Of a stretch of 64,000 bases of DNA, positions 8,376 through 15,776 are shown piece after piece. Source of the DNA: UMGS1322 sp900550765 (GTDB taxonomy: Bacteria; Bacillota; Clostridia; Christensenellales; QALW01); NCBI GenBank assembly GCA_958448705.1, contig CAUDEY010000001.1:1-64000 (forward strand), written 5' to 3'. A program made the translations under genes and the position numbers. The notes beneath the pieces were generated by a model that saw only the letters and a list, made by a program, of their open reading frames with translations, did not search any database and was not told the DNA's origin. Within the stretch, counting starts at the first letter, position 1. Each line of letters starts with the position of its first letter.

Positions 8376-8654
8376 ATGTTGAAATTCTGGCTGCGCTTAT
8401 ATAAAGATGGAAAGCTTCAAAAAGATGCCCTATGCGATGCCGAAAGCAAGCTGCCTCCGGCAAGAGTTTTAGAAGAAGGTTTAAAGCTCTGCTGTTATCA
8501 ATTGGACATCCCAAATCCGATGATTTTAAAAAAACATATAAAGGATATCCGCCAATATTCGCTTACCCGCTTTTTACCCGATGATTTTCCTGAAACAGTG
8601 GATTTTGATCGGGCAGAAGTAAATTTATTCGATGATTCCAAAAAACACCATTAA
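8376..8654 (+). CDS. hypothetical 92-aa soluble protein
   Basis: I do not recognise the family. The protein begins MLKFWLRLYKDGKLQKDALC, has no signal peptide or membrane segment, is rich in Leu/Lys, and ends in an acidic stretch (FDRAEVNLFDDSKKHH). The start at 8376 is supported by AAGGAA 8-14 bp upstream and a strong promoter 30 bp further up; an in-frame upstream TTG coincides with the -35 box and cannot be in the mRNA. It is followed after about 60 bp by a DUF378 gene, perhaps in the same transcript. Confidence 0.75.
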   Translation: MLKFWLRLYKDGKLQKDALCDAESKLPPARVLEEGLKLCCYQLDIPNPMILKKHIKDIRQYSLTRFLPDDFPETVDFDRAEVNLFDDSKKHH

Positions 8655-8711
8655 CTTAAAAGAATAGGATCTGTATGCCTTGGCATAATAATATGCGAAG
8701 GAGTGATGAAA

Positions 8712-8921
8712 ATGGCTATTGATAAAACCGCACTCGCAATAACAATCATCGGTGCGCTCAACTGGCTGCTGGTAGGCCTGTTCTCTTTTGACTTAGTTGC
8801 CTTCATTTGCGGCGGTTCTGCCACTGTTGCGGCGAGAATCATATATGCAATCATCGGTATCACGGCTCTGTGGTCTATTACCCTCTTGTTCCGCAGAATA
8901 CGGCCTGTTACTGAATCATAA
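8712..8921 (+). CDS. DUF378 family small membrane protein
   Basis: The 69-aa protein MAIDKTALAITIIGALNWLL... matches the DUF378/YuzA family: two transmembrane helices, the conserved GALNWLLVGLFSFDLVAF block and a second helix IIYAIIGITALWSI. The function is unknown. Start codons at 8703 (GTG) and 8706 (ATG) are in frame, but GAAGGAG (8696-8702) is best spaced for the ATG at 8712. A small hairpin (TATGC-CTTG-GCATA, 8674-8687) lies upstream. Confidence 0.88.
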   Translation: MAIDKTALAITIIGALNWLLVGLFSFDLVAFICGGSATVAARIIYAIIGITALWSITLLFRRIRPVTES

Positions 8922-8930
8922 AATAAAATA

Positions 8931-8959
8931 TTGACATTCCCCCTTTAGTAGAGTACAAT
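8931..8959 (+). promoter_or_regulatory. sigma-A promoter for the GH110-like gene, overlapping an inverted repeat
   Basis: TTGACA (8931-8936) and TACAAT (8954-8959) are 17 bp apart. The spacer holds CCCCCTTTA (8939-8947), whose exact inverted copy TAAAGGGGG (8975-8983) covers the ribosome binding site of the downstream gene. The arms are 27 bp apart. Confidence 0.85.
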
Positions 8960-8991
8960 CAATGTTGACTTTAATAAAGGGGGTTTCTTTT

Positions 8992-10689
8992 ATGTTGATT
9001 GAACTAAAAGATTATAAACATCTTTTTATTGGCAATGACGCCACTCTGGCTCTGCAGGAAGCGCTGCGTGCCTGTGCCGGAAAACCCGGTTCCATTTTAA
9101 AATTAGGCGGCGGTACGCTCCATTTTTACAAGGAATTTGCGTTTGAAAAAGAATATTACATTTCTAACAATGATTACAGCAAAAAATCTATTATTTTTCC
9201 TTTAATCGGTATGAAGGATATCACCATTGACGGTGAGGGCGCTGAACTGTTCTTCCACGGCACGGTGCTTCCCTTTGTGATCGACCATAGCGAAGACATA
9301 ACCATAAAAAATCTTTCGGTGGACTACCCTCATCCTTTCTTTTTTCATGCCTGCATAACTGCAGCGGATGAAAATAATTTAGAGCTTACCTACGACACTG
9401 AGGAATTCTCCGCCGAAGTACGCAACGATGAAATCGTATTTTTCAGCAAAAGCGACGGCTGGGAAATCGCAAAAGACAAACTGCTCGCCTGTGAATGCGA
9501 AGCGGATACCAAAGCTCCGTCGGCCTATATCTCACCTTACTTCGCTTACTTCAAAGACGCAGATGACGGCTCTTTTTTAAGCGGAATGTACCGCTATGTA
9601 AAACCCCTACAGCTTGCACCGGGAAAAATTCGTCTTACCGGCGAAATAAAACACAAACACACAGTAGGCAATATGTGGGTATGTACGTTTGCCGGCAGAG
9701 AAAATCCCGGGATCTTCGGTAACCGCTCCAAAAATATTCTCATAGAGAATGTTACTTTGTACCATACGGCATCTATGGGAGTCATTTGTCAACTGTGTGA
9801 AAATGTTACCATGGAAAAATTGCGTACAGTCATCCGCCCCGATTCAGGCCGCTACCTTTCCGTAAATGCGGATTCTACGCATTTTGTCAACTGTACTGGA
9901 GCAATTCGCTATGAATCCTGTACTTTTACCAATATGCTGGATGACGCTGGAAACACGCACGGAAACTATACACGCTTTGTACAAGTGCTTGACGCCCACT
10001 CTCTGTTGGCTACCTTCGGTCATTTCCAGCAAAAGGGAATTAACCTGTATGATAAGGGCGATCAGGTGCATATTGTAGATAATCTTTCCATGCAGGCACT
10101 GGCAACCCTTACGGTAAAGGATTCCTTGCTTCTTTCCGGCGATTATATCCGCCTGGAATTTGAAGAAGAACTTCCCGTCATGCAAAATGGCTACGTAATC
10201 GAAAACTTTACCAAAATGCCGGAACTTTATATCAACAATTGCGTATGCGGACATAATCGGCCCAGAGGCTTTTTGCCCGGAACCTGGCGTAAAACAGTGA
10301 TCACCAACAACACGTTCTTTAACATGATGTGCGGCCTGCACTTTACCGGTGATGCCAATGACTGGTTTGAGAGCGGACCGGTAAACGACGTACTGATAAA
10401 GGGAAATAATTTCAAAAATTCTGCCTATACCGGTGGGGCGGCTATTATTATCTCTCCTCACATCAAAGGGGATGCCGCACCTTTCCATAAAAATATCAAA
10501 ATTGAAGAAAATACCTTTGAGCTGCATGAAGAACGCTTTCTTTCGGCACAATATGCTGAAAACCTGATCATGCGCAACAATAAATTTATAAAAAACCTTG
10601 CGTTTCCGTCCCATAACAAAGTGGGAGAAAACGGTATAAGCTTAAAGAACTGCAAAAACATTTCTGCAGAACTGCCTGAAAAAATATAA
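8992..10689 (+). CDS. GH110-like right-handed beta-helix glycosidase
   Basis: This 565-aa protein has no signal peptide. Repeated short strands with 'NN.F' and 'I.N..' patterns show a parallel beta-helix. The block D294-S-T-H-F followed by C-T-F and then L-D317-D318-A-G-N-T-H-G matches the active-site layout of GH110 alpha-1,3-galactosidases, which carry one Asp and then an Asp-Asp pair before NxHG. The likely role is hydrolysis of alpha-galactosides in the cytosol; the exact linkage is inference. The start at 8992 follows AAAGGGGG; an upstream ATG-like start at 8962 would lie at the transcription start. The gene has its own strong promoter and is followed by a terminator. Confidence 0.88.
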   Translation: MLIELKDYKHLFIGNDATLALQEALRACAGKPGSILKLGGGTLHFYKEFAFEKEYYISNNDYSKKSIIFPLIGMKDITIDGEGAELFFHGTVLPFVIDHSEDITIKNLSVDYPHPFFFHACITAADENNLELTYDTEEFSAEVRNDEIVFFSKSDGWEIAKDKLLACECEADTKAPSAYISPYFAYFKDADDGSFLSGMYRYVKPLQLAPGKIRLTGEIKHKHTVGNMWVCTFAGRENPGIFGNRSKNILIENVTLYHTASMGVICQLCENVTMEKLRTVIRPDSGRYLSVNADSTHFVNCTGAIRYESCTFTNMLDDAGNTHGNYTRFVQVLDAHSLLATFGHFQQKGINLYDKGDQVHIVDNLSMQALATLTVKDSLLLSGDYIRLEFEEELPVMQNGYVIENFTKMPELYINNCVCGHNRPRGFLPGTWRKTVITNNTFFNMMCGLHFTGDANDWFESGPVNDVLIKGNNFKNSAYTGGAAIIISPHIKGDAAPFHKNIKIEENTFELHEERFLSAQYAENLIMRNNKFIKNLAFPSHNKVGENGISLKNCKNISAELPEKI

Positions 10690-10695
10690 TGAAAG

Positions 10696-10725
10696 AACTC
10701 CCACAGGATCCCTATGGGAGTTTTT
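10696..10725 (+). terminator. terminator after the GH110-like gene
   Basis: AACTCCCA (10696-10703) pairs with TGGGAGTT (10715-10722) and the stem is followed by TTT. It lies 6 bp after the stop codon. Confidence 0.75.
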
Positions 10726-10763
10726 CTGCTTATAACAATACAATAAAGAAAGGATACCAGCGT

Positions 10764-11483
10764 ATGGATACGATAAAAATCCAACACGGAAACACCAAAA
10801 TAATCGCTCACAGGGGACTCAGCGGAATCGAGTGTGAAAACACCTGCGCCGCATTTGTTGCCGCCGGCAACAGAGATTATTTCGGTATAGAAACTGACGT
10901 ACATAAAACTGCCGACGGAAAATATATTATCATCCACGATGATGAAACAGGCCGCGTTGCAGCAGAAAACCAAAACGTAGAAAAAACAGCTTTTGACCAG
11001 CTCCGTTCCATACGGCTATTGGATAAGGACGGCGTACCGCGCGGAGATCTTTGTCTTCCGGCACTTTCTGAATATTTGAGAATATGTAAAAAATATAAGA
11101 AAACTGCAGTATTGGAATTAAAAAATCCTTTTTCAAAACAAGAGGTGCAGGCTATCGTTCAAATTATTAAAGAAACCTATGATATGCATCAGCTCATATT
11201 CATATCGTTCGATTATCAAACTTTGGTTTTTCTGCGTGAACTGGAGCCCGACGCCGCAATACAGTTTCTTTGCTTTTGCGAAATTAATGACGAGCTTATT
11301 CAAAAGCTGAAAAAATATAATTTCGATTTAGATATCTATTTCGAACGGCTGAATACAGACGCCATCGAACTGTTGCACAGCCGCGGCATTAAAATCAACT
11401 GCTGGACGGTTGACGATCAAACCACTGCAGAACGTCTGGCTGCTGCCGGCGTAGACTATATAACAACAAATATCTTACAATAA
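10764..11483 (+). CDS. glycerophosphodiester phosphodiesterase family protein
   Basis: This 239-aa cytosolic GDPD-family TIM barrel releases glycerol-3-phosphate from deacylated phospholipids. The catalytic signature is clear: IIAHRGLSGIECENT near residue 14, then GIETDVHKTADG with the metal-binding Glu-Asp pair, IIHDDETGR with the second His-Asp, and the C-terminal CWTVDDQ...GVDYITTN typical of the family. The ATG at 10764 is 9 bp after AGAAAGGA; an upstream in-frame start would run through the terminator of the preceding gene. Confidence 0.93.
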   Translation: MDTIKIQHGNTKIIAHRGLSGIECENTCAAFVAAGNRDYFGIETDVHKTADGKYIIIHDDETGRVAAENQNVEKTAFDQLRSIRLLDKDGVPRGDLCLPALSEYLRICKKYKKTAVLELKNPFSKQEVQAIVQIIKETYDMHQLIFISFDYQTLVFLRELEPDAAIQFLCFCEINDELIQKLKKYNFDLDIYFERLNTDAIELLHSRGIKINCWTVDDQTTAERLAAAGVDYITTNILQ

Positions 11484-11490
11484 AACAAAG

Positions 11491-11520
11491 ATCTGCCTTC
11501 CCGATTCCAGCAGATTTTTT
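11491..11520 (+). terminator. terminator after the GDPD gene
   Basis: ATCTGC (11491-11496) and GCAGAT (11510-11515) form a stem followed by TTTTT, 7 bp after the stop codon. Confidence 0.7.
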
Positions 11521-11564
11521 GGAATACGCCTGCCTATATTTACAGCGCATACCAATTTTGCAAA

Positions 11565-11597
11565 CAAAAAAATGTCCGTAAATACGGACATTTTTTA
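11565..11597. terminator. bidirectional terminator between convergent genes
   Basis: AATGTCCG (11571-11578) and CGGACATT (11585-11592) form a perfect stem with loop TAAATA, flanked by A-run and T-run, so it can stop both the GDPD transcript and the leftward EIIC operon. Confidence 0.85.
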
Positions 11598-11609
11598 TCT
11601 TTATACAGC

Positions 11610-12662
11610 CTACAGTTCCAAATACATATCGCCTTTTTTGATCCATCCGGCTCTGCGCATTCCCTCGGATATCACCAAAGACAGTACAGCCGGAAGAACC
11701 AGGCACATCAGCACAATTTTCAAAAGAGCAAACCAGTCAAAACCGCCGTTCATCATATACATCCACATACCGGCCGGTCCTACCAAACCACAGGTTCCCA
11801 TACCGGCAAACACGCCGGCGCCGTTTTCTACGGTAAGCAGTGTAGCGGCGATCGGCCCTAAAATAGCCGAAGCAAGCGTCGGAGGAATCAAAATCAAGGG
11901 ATGCTTTACGATATTCGAGATTTGCAACATGGATGTCCCCAGTCCCTGGGCAAGAAATCCGCTGAAACCATTCTCCCTCCAAGAGGAAACCGCAAAGCCC
12001 ACCATCTGGCAGCAGCACCCTACCGTTGCTACCCCGGCCGCTAAGGCAATGCTGGAGCCCTCCGTAAACAGTGAAGCATCAAATACGACGACTGAAATAG
12101 CCGCGCTGGAAATCGGCGCCGTAAGCGCAAGCCCCATAACTACCGAAACAATAATGCCCATCAGAACCGGATGCAGGCCCATGGCGGCGCCCAGTTCCAT
12201 ACCGATCCAATCACAGAAGCGGTCGATATACGGACCGGTAAAAATACCAACGGCACCACCTGTGATCAGGCTGACAGAAGGAACCAGCAGAATATCAAAC
12301 CGTGTTTTGCCGGCGATCAGCTGTGACAGCTCCGCACCTACCAACGCCGCCAAATATGCGCCAATAGGTCCGCCGCCTTCCACATAACCGACAGCGCCGC
12401 AAACTGCAGCGGAAAAAATCACCAACGGTTTTGCCTTTAATCCGGTAGCAATTGCTACACCGATCGCACCGCCGACAACATAACCGTTCTTTGCGTAATT
12501 ACTCAATCTGGTAAAAAACTCCACGCCTGTCCACGAACCAATCTGGCCGATGATCGTCCCGATCAGCAGCGTTGCAAAAACACCCAACGCCATTGCGCTG
12601 AAGGCATCGATAAGCCACCTTTTGGCCAAACGCGCAAAAATATTATCACCCTTTTTTCCCAT
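11610..12662 (-). CDS. PTS EIIC-like (PfoR family) membrane protein
   Basis: This 350-aa polytopic membrane protein has Gly/Ala-rich helices and matches the PfoR/PTS_EIIC_2 family, seen in GQIGSWTGVEFFTRLSNYAK, VEGGGPIGAYLAALVGAELS and GMGTCGLVGPAGMW. It is annotated in many Firmicutes as a PTS sugar transporter subunit IIC, but no EIIA or EIIB partner lies nearby, so transport by the PTS is doubtful. It is the last gene of a leftward operon after a penicillin-binding protein, 9 bp downstream. The substrate is unknown. Confidence 0.85.
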   Translation of the reverse strand: MGKKGDNIFARLAKRWLIDAFSAMALGVFATLLIGTIIGQIGSWTGVEFFTRLSNYAKNGYVVGGAIGVAIATGLKAKPLVIFSAAVCGAVGYVEGGGPIGAYLAALVGAELSQLIAGKTRFDILLVPSVSLITGGAVGIFTGPYIDRFCDWIGMELGAAMGLHPVLMGIIVSVVMGLALTAPISSAAISVVVFDASLFTEGSSIALAAGVATVGCCCQMVGFAVSSWRENGFSGFLAQGLGTSMLQISNIVKHPLILIPPTLASAILGPIAATLLTVENGAGVFAGMGTCGLVGPAGMWMYMMNGGFDWFALLKIVLMCLVLPAVLSLVISEGMRRAGWIKKGDMYLEL

Positions 12663-12671
12663 AAAAACACC

Positions 12672-14768
12672 TCATTCATTCTTTAGTTGATGAAATATAT
12701 AATTGACAAGTGAAAATTTCAAATCGCCGATATCCGAACTGACAAGCACCGCATCTTTTTCTCCGCCCTCAATCACAAGCCCGGCATACCAGCCGATTTC
12801 TCCGCTCTCGGTAGTACCGGTCTGTGCAGTACCAGTCTTAGCCGCGATACGCATCGAATCCATCAATCCTCTTGTTCCGCTTTTACCGGTACCGTTTTTA
12901 GCGGTATTTTCCAGTATCTCGCGTACTGTCAGCACAGTAGAAGAGGGAAATACATTTTGTTTGTATACCTTGGCTTCCGTCGTCTTTACCGGTTCTAACT
13001 CTCCCTTTTCGTTCGTTGTGCAGATGCTTTGGACAATATACGGCTGCATAATCGTTCCGCCGTTACCAAAAAGCGAAAAAGTACTGCACAGCTGCAGGGG
13101 CGCAAACAGCATTTCCCCTTGACCGAAACCGGTATCCGCCAGCAATTTTTCACTGTCAAGTGTATCAAAGGAATTGGCCAGCTGTGATTTTTTAACGGAA
13201 AGATCAAACGGAATGCTTTCTCCCAAACCGATTCTGGCAGCGTACTCGATCATCTTCTCTTTTCCTACGCGCATAGCCAGCCAGCCGAAATAAATATTAT
13301 CCGACCAGGTCAGCGCCCGCTTCATAGTCAGCGGCCCCTTATCTCCCGCGCTCCGGAAAGCTTCTCTGACGATATAATGCGACCAATTGCTTCCCGCCGG
13401 CCGCCAGCGATCCTTTTCATAAGTATAATATTGGATTTCACTTTCATAAGGAAAAACTGTGGTAGTGCTTACGCTACCGGTATCCAGTCCGATAAGAGCC
13501 ATAATCGATTTAAAGATTGATCCCGGGGGATAAGTTCCCTGGACATTTCGATTCAGCAGCGGCGTCTGCGCATTGGTAAAAAGATCTCCGTAATCGGTAG
13601 CCTTATCAAAAGCATAAATATTGGCGTCATAGCTGGGGTAACTCACCAGCGCCCTAACCGCGCCAGTGACCGGATCCACGATATTTGCCGTGCCGGTAGA
13701 AGAATTTTGATATACTTCCGCCATTTTATCCGTCACATTTTTCTGCAGAAGAATATCTACGGTAAGTACAAGGTCATACCCATCTCTGGCAGGTTTTTCA
13801 TATAAAACGGTTTTGGTTTTACTGTCATCGGAAAGCAGATAAATCTGCATTCCATTTTCCGGCTGAAGGTATTCATCATAAGCCAATTCCAATCCGCTGC
13901 GTCCTACGCGCGTTCCCTCCAGCAAATTCTTATATTTTTCATTTTCCCGATCCTCTACCGTAACAGGTGTTGAATACCCCAGTGTCTGCGCCAGTGCATT
14001 TCCATAGGGATAATAACGGATTGGTGTAATGGAATTTCGATCGACCTTGACCCCCTCTATCGCCAACAGCGCATCCTCCTGCTCCTGCGAAAGCTCTCCT
14101 TTAAACATCGTAGCAAATATTGCCGTACTTCCGGTAGACTTTTCATACGCTTGCCGAACCTGCGCCGCATCTTCGCCCAATATTTTAGCAATTTGATCGG
14201 CAATTTCTCCGGCACGCGCCTCCACCTTTGCCTTTTCGGCATAAACAGTAATGGCATAGTCGTTTTGAACGATCACGCGGCCGTCGCGGTCGAATATTTC
14301 ACCGCGCTTTCCCTTCAGCGTGCTGGAATAGATTCTGTCATACCAGTTCATTCCCGTTACTACATTGGCAGGAGTCCAGGCCACAAGATAAAACTTGGTT
14401 TTTTTATAAACCTCCAGCTGCATCTCATAGGTAAAAGTACCGTATTCAGAAGAAGTAAACGTGGCCGTATAATCATAGGATTTGGAATTTCCGTTATCTA
14501 CCGAAGCGCCCCTCTCTACAGTTACCGTCTGAATTTTGAGCATATCATATACCTTTTTATGGTATTCCACAAACTCTTCATAGCTGACCCTCCCCTGCGA
14601 ACCGGGGGTTAGCATATCGTACATCTGCTTATAATCAAACCGGCAAAAAGCATTTAAATACGCCGTAGCGGCACCGTCAAAGGAATTTCCTCCGCAGGAG
14701 GTACAAAGTGCCACAAGAATGACCGCGGCAGCACATAGAAAAAAAAGCTTACAAAGGAACCGCTTCAT
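12672..14768 (-). CDS. class B penicillin-binding protein with MecA_N (NTF2-like) domain
   Basis: This 698-aa transpeptidase cross-links peptidoglycan on the outer face of the membrane. A lipoprotein-like signal (VALCTSCGG, Cys25) or N-terminal anchor is followed by an NTF2-like MecA_N domain (about 30-140), a dimerisation domain (about 150-325, with KGKRGEIFDRDG and GRSGLELAYDEYL) and the transpeptidase domain with all three motifs: S417-I-F-K, S489-D-N and K644-T-G. This architecture is that of PBP2a/PBP5-type low-affinity enzymes (class B3) and of B. subtilis PbpC. The start overlaps the stop of the upstream membrane-anchored ORF (ATGA). Confidence 0.95.
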   Translation of the reverse strand: MKRFLCKLFFLCAAAVILVALCTSCGGNSFDGAATAYLNAFCRFDYKQMYDMLTPGSQGRVSYEEFVEYHKKVYDMLKIQTVTVERGASVDNGNSKSYDYTATFTSSEYGTFTYEMQLEVYKKTKFYLVAWTPANVVTGMNWYDRIYSSTLKGKRGEIFDRDGRVIVQNDYAITVYAEKAKVEARAGEIADQIAKILGEDAAQVRQAYEKSTGSTAIFATMFKGELSQEQEDALLAIEGVKVDRNSITPIRYYPYGNALAQTLGYSTPVTVEDRENEKYKNLLEGTRVGRSGLELAYDEYLQPENGMQIYLLSDDSKTKTVLYEKPARDGYDLVLTVDILLQKNVTDKMAEVYQNSSTGTANIVDPVTGAVRALVSYPSYDANIYAFDKATDYGDLFTNAQTPLLNRNVQGTYPPGSIFKSIMALIGLDTGSVSTTTVFPYESEIQYYTYEKDRWRPAGSNWSHYIVREAFRSAGDKGPLTMKRALTWSDNIYFGWLAMRVGKEKMIEYAARIGLGESIPFDLSVKKSQLANSFDTLDSEKLLADTGFGQGEMLFAPLQLCSTFSLFGNGGTIMQPYIVQSICTTNEKGELEPVKTTEAKVYKQNVFPSSTVLTVREILENTAKNGTGKSGTRGLMDSMRIAAKTGTAQTGTTESGEIGWYAGLVIEGGEKDAVLVSSDIGDLKFSLVNYIFHQLKNE

Positions 14769-15361
14769 TTACTGCCCTCCCTAATAAGCTCCTGTAGCTG
14801 CTCTATTGTATAAGTATTTCCAAAAAAATCCGTAAATGTGCCGTTTTCTGCACGCTCAATTGCGCCATATTTTCCATTCATCACATTTCGATTTTCATCA
14901 ATAAATAAAAGATACGTTTTTCCGTTTTCAAATTCCGCGGCATTTGGATAAACCACGCTATATTTCTGCGCTCTTTGTGATTTTGTTCCCTGAAATAACG
15001 CGTTTCCGCCATACTGCGGAAGAGCAAACACATCACTTACACTGCCCTTCAGTACCGTAACCGGCGTAAATTCCACGGGAGTATATACCTCTATATTATT
15101 ATCAGCCAACTGATTGGAAACGATTTTTCCCCGTCCGGAAACCGTTGCCGCTACAATATACTCAGCATCCAGCATATCTTCCGCGGAGGCCGGCTGATAG
15201 GCAGTTTTTACAGTAAGCTTTATACCCGGTATCGGCAAATACAGGGAAATCTGCGGATAGATAAAATACCCAATCGTAAACACAAGAATAAAAATGATAA
15301 CGCTGTACAGGGAAACCGGCCTTTTATCAACGCGTTTAATGCTCTTTTCTTCATTTTCCAT
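14765..15361 (-). CDS. membrane-anchored extracytoplasmic protein of unknown function
   Basis: This 198-aa protein has a short basic cytoplasmic tail (KSIKRVDKRP), one transmembrane helix at about residues 17-38 (VSLYSVIIFILVFTIGYFIY) and an external domain of about 155 residues. The domain includes YIVAATVSGRGKIV, a pattern seen in small beta-barrel-like exported domains, and GKTYLLFIDE. I do not recognise a named family. It is first in an operon with the penicillin-binding protein (4-bp overlap), so a cell-envelope role is a reasonable inference. Confidence 0.8.
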   Translation of the reverse strand: MENEEKSIKRVDKRPVSLYSVIIFILVFTIGYFIYPQISLYLPIPGIKLTVKTAYQPASAEDMLDAEYIVAATVSGRGKIVSNQLADNNIEVYTPVEFTPVTVLKGSVSDVFALPQYGGNALFQGTKSQRAQKYSVVYPNAAEFENGKTYLLFIDENRNVMNGKYGAIERAENGTFTDFFGNTYTIEQLQELIREGSK

Positions 15362-15391
15362 AATGCCGCCTCCTAAACCAGATTATTAAAA

Positions 15392-15420
15392 ATTATAGCA
15401 TTATTCCCCCCTGTTGTCAA
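15392..15420 (-). promoter_or_regulatory. sigma-A promoter for the PBP operon
   Basis: On the minus strand TTGACA (15420-15415) and TATAAT (15397-15392) are exactly 17 bp apart, about 30 bp before the first ATG (AGGAGG present). Confidence 0.88.
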
Positions 15421-15477
15421 CGAGAATACCCCTGGCGCCGCCGGATCCGGGCCAAACCGCATACCGAAAATTTTTAC

Positions 15478-15506
15478 TTTACAAAGCAGTAAGAAATATA
15501 TATAAT
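15478..15506 (+). promoter_or_regulatory. sigma-A promoter for ileS
   Basis: TTTACA (15478-15483) and TATAAT (15501-15506) are 17 bp apart. Transcription would start near 15513, giving a leader of about 265 nt before ileS. Confidence 0.8.
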
Positions 15507-15532
15507 ATAAACAATAATATATAAACAATAAT
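15505..15532 (+). repeat. tandem 14-bp direct repeat at the ileS promoter
   Basis: The unit ATATAAACAATAAT occurs twice head to tail, starting inside the -10 box and covering the probable transcription start. Confidence 0.8.
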
Positions 15533-15540
15533 GAAAACCC

Positions 15541-15760
15541 GCTTTAGCAGGACAAGTCTCGCGGCAGAGGCTTTTTCAGAGAGTGCAGTCCGGTGAAAAT
15601 GCACATTGTCCGCCGCAGCAGATATCCCCTGTCAGGGGCATTGCCGAACAAGCAGTAAGCAATGCTGCCAGCCGCACATTACGCGGCACCGTATGTTTGT
15701 ACGCGCTATTTGGTGGTTTTATGCCTTGTGCTTTTTTCCAAATGCACAAGGCTTATTTTT
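15541..15760 (+). promoter_or_regulatory. T-box leader with isoleucine (ATC) specifier
   Basis: Stem I is recognisable: CAGG (15548-15551), ACAAGTCT, then GCGGC, pairing with GCCGC and CCTG on the return side. The specifier ATC (15624-15626) sits after AGAT and before the closing CCTG. The distal part has CAGAGAG, a GTGCA/TGCAC stem and the loop CCGGTGAAAA. A clear terminator follows. The antiterminator is atypical: ATTTGG (15708-15713) can pair with CCAAAT (15738-15743) and is followed by TGGT, complementary to a tRNA ending ACCA as expected for tRNA-Ile, but no normal second helix is seen. Uncharged tRNA-Ile binding should raise ileS expression. Confidence 0.8.
15723..15760 (+). terminator. 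leader terminator of ileS
   Basis: GCCTTGTGC (15723-15731) pairs with GCACAAGGC (15744-15752), followed by TTATTTTT. The loop contains CCAAAT, the proposed 3' arm of the antiterminator. Confidence 0.85.
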
Positions 15761-15776
15761 TACGGAGGTATTATCG

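Noticed and set aside
15683..15706. GCGGCACC region as the T-box core of the ileS leader
   Set aside because: It folds as GCG/CGC plus CGTA/TACG with a GCAC bulge, and has no UGGN able to pair with the ACCA end of tRNA-Ile; TGGT at 15714 is the better candidate.
15606..15776. In-frame N-terminal extension of ileS
   Set aside because: The region is the T-box leader and terminator; the true start at 15777 has ACGGAGGT and the family-typical N-terminus.
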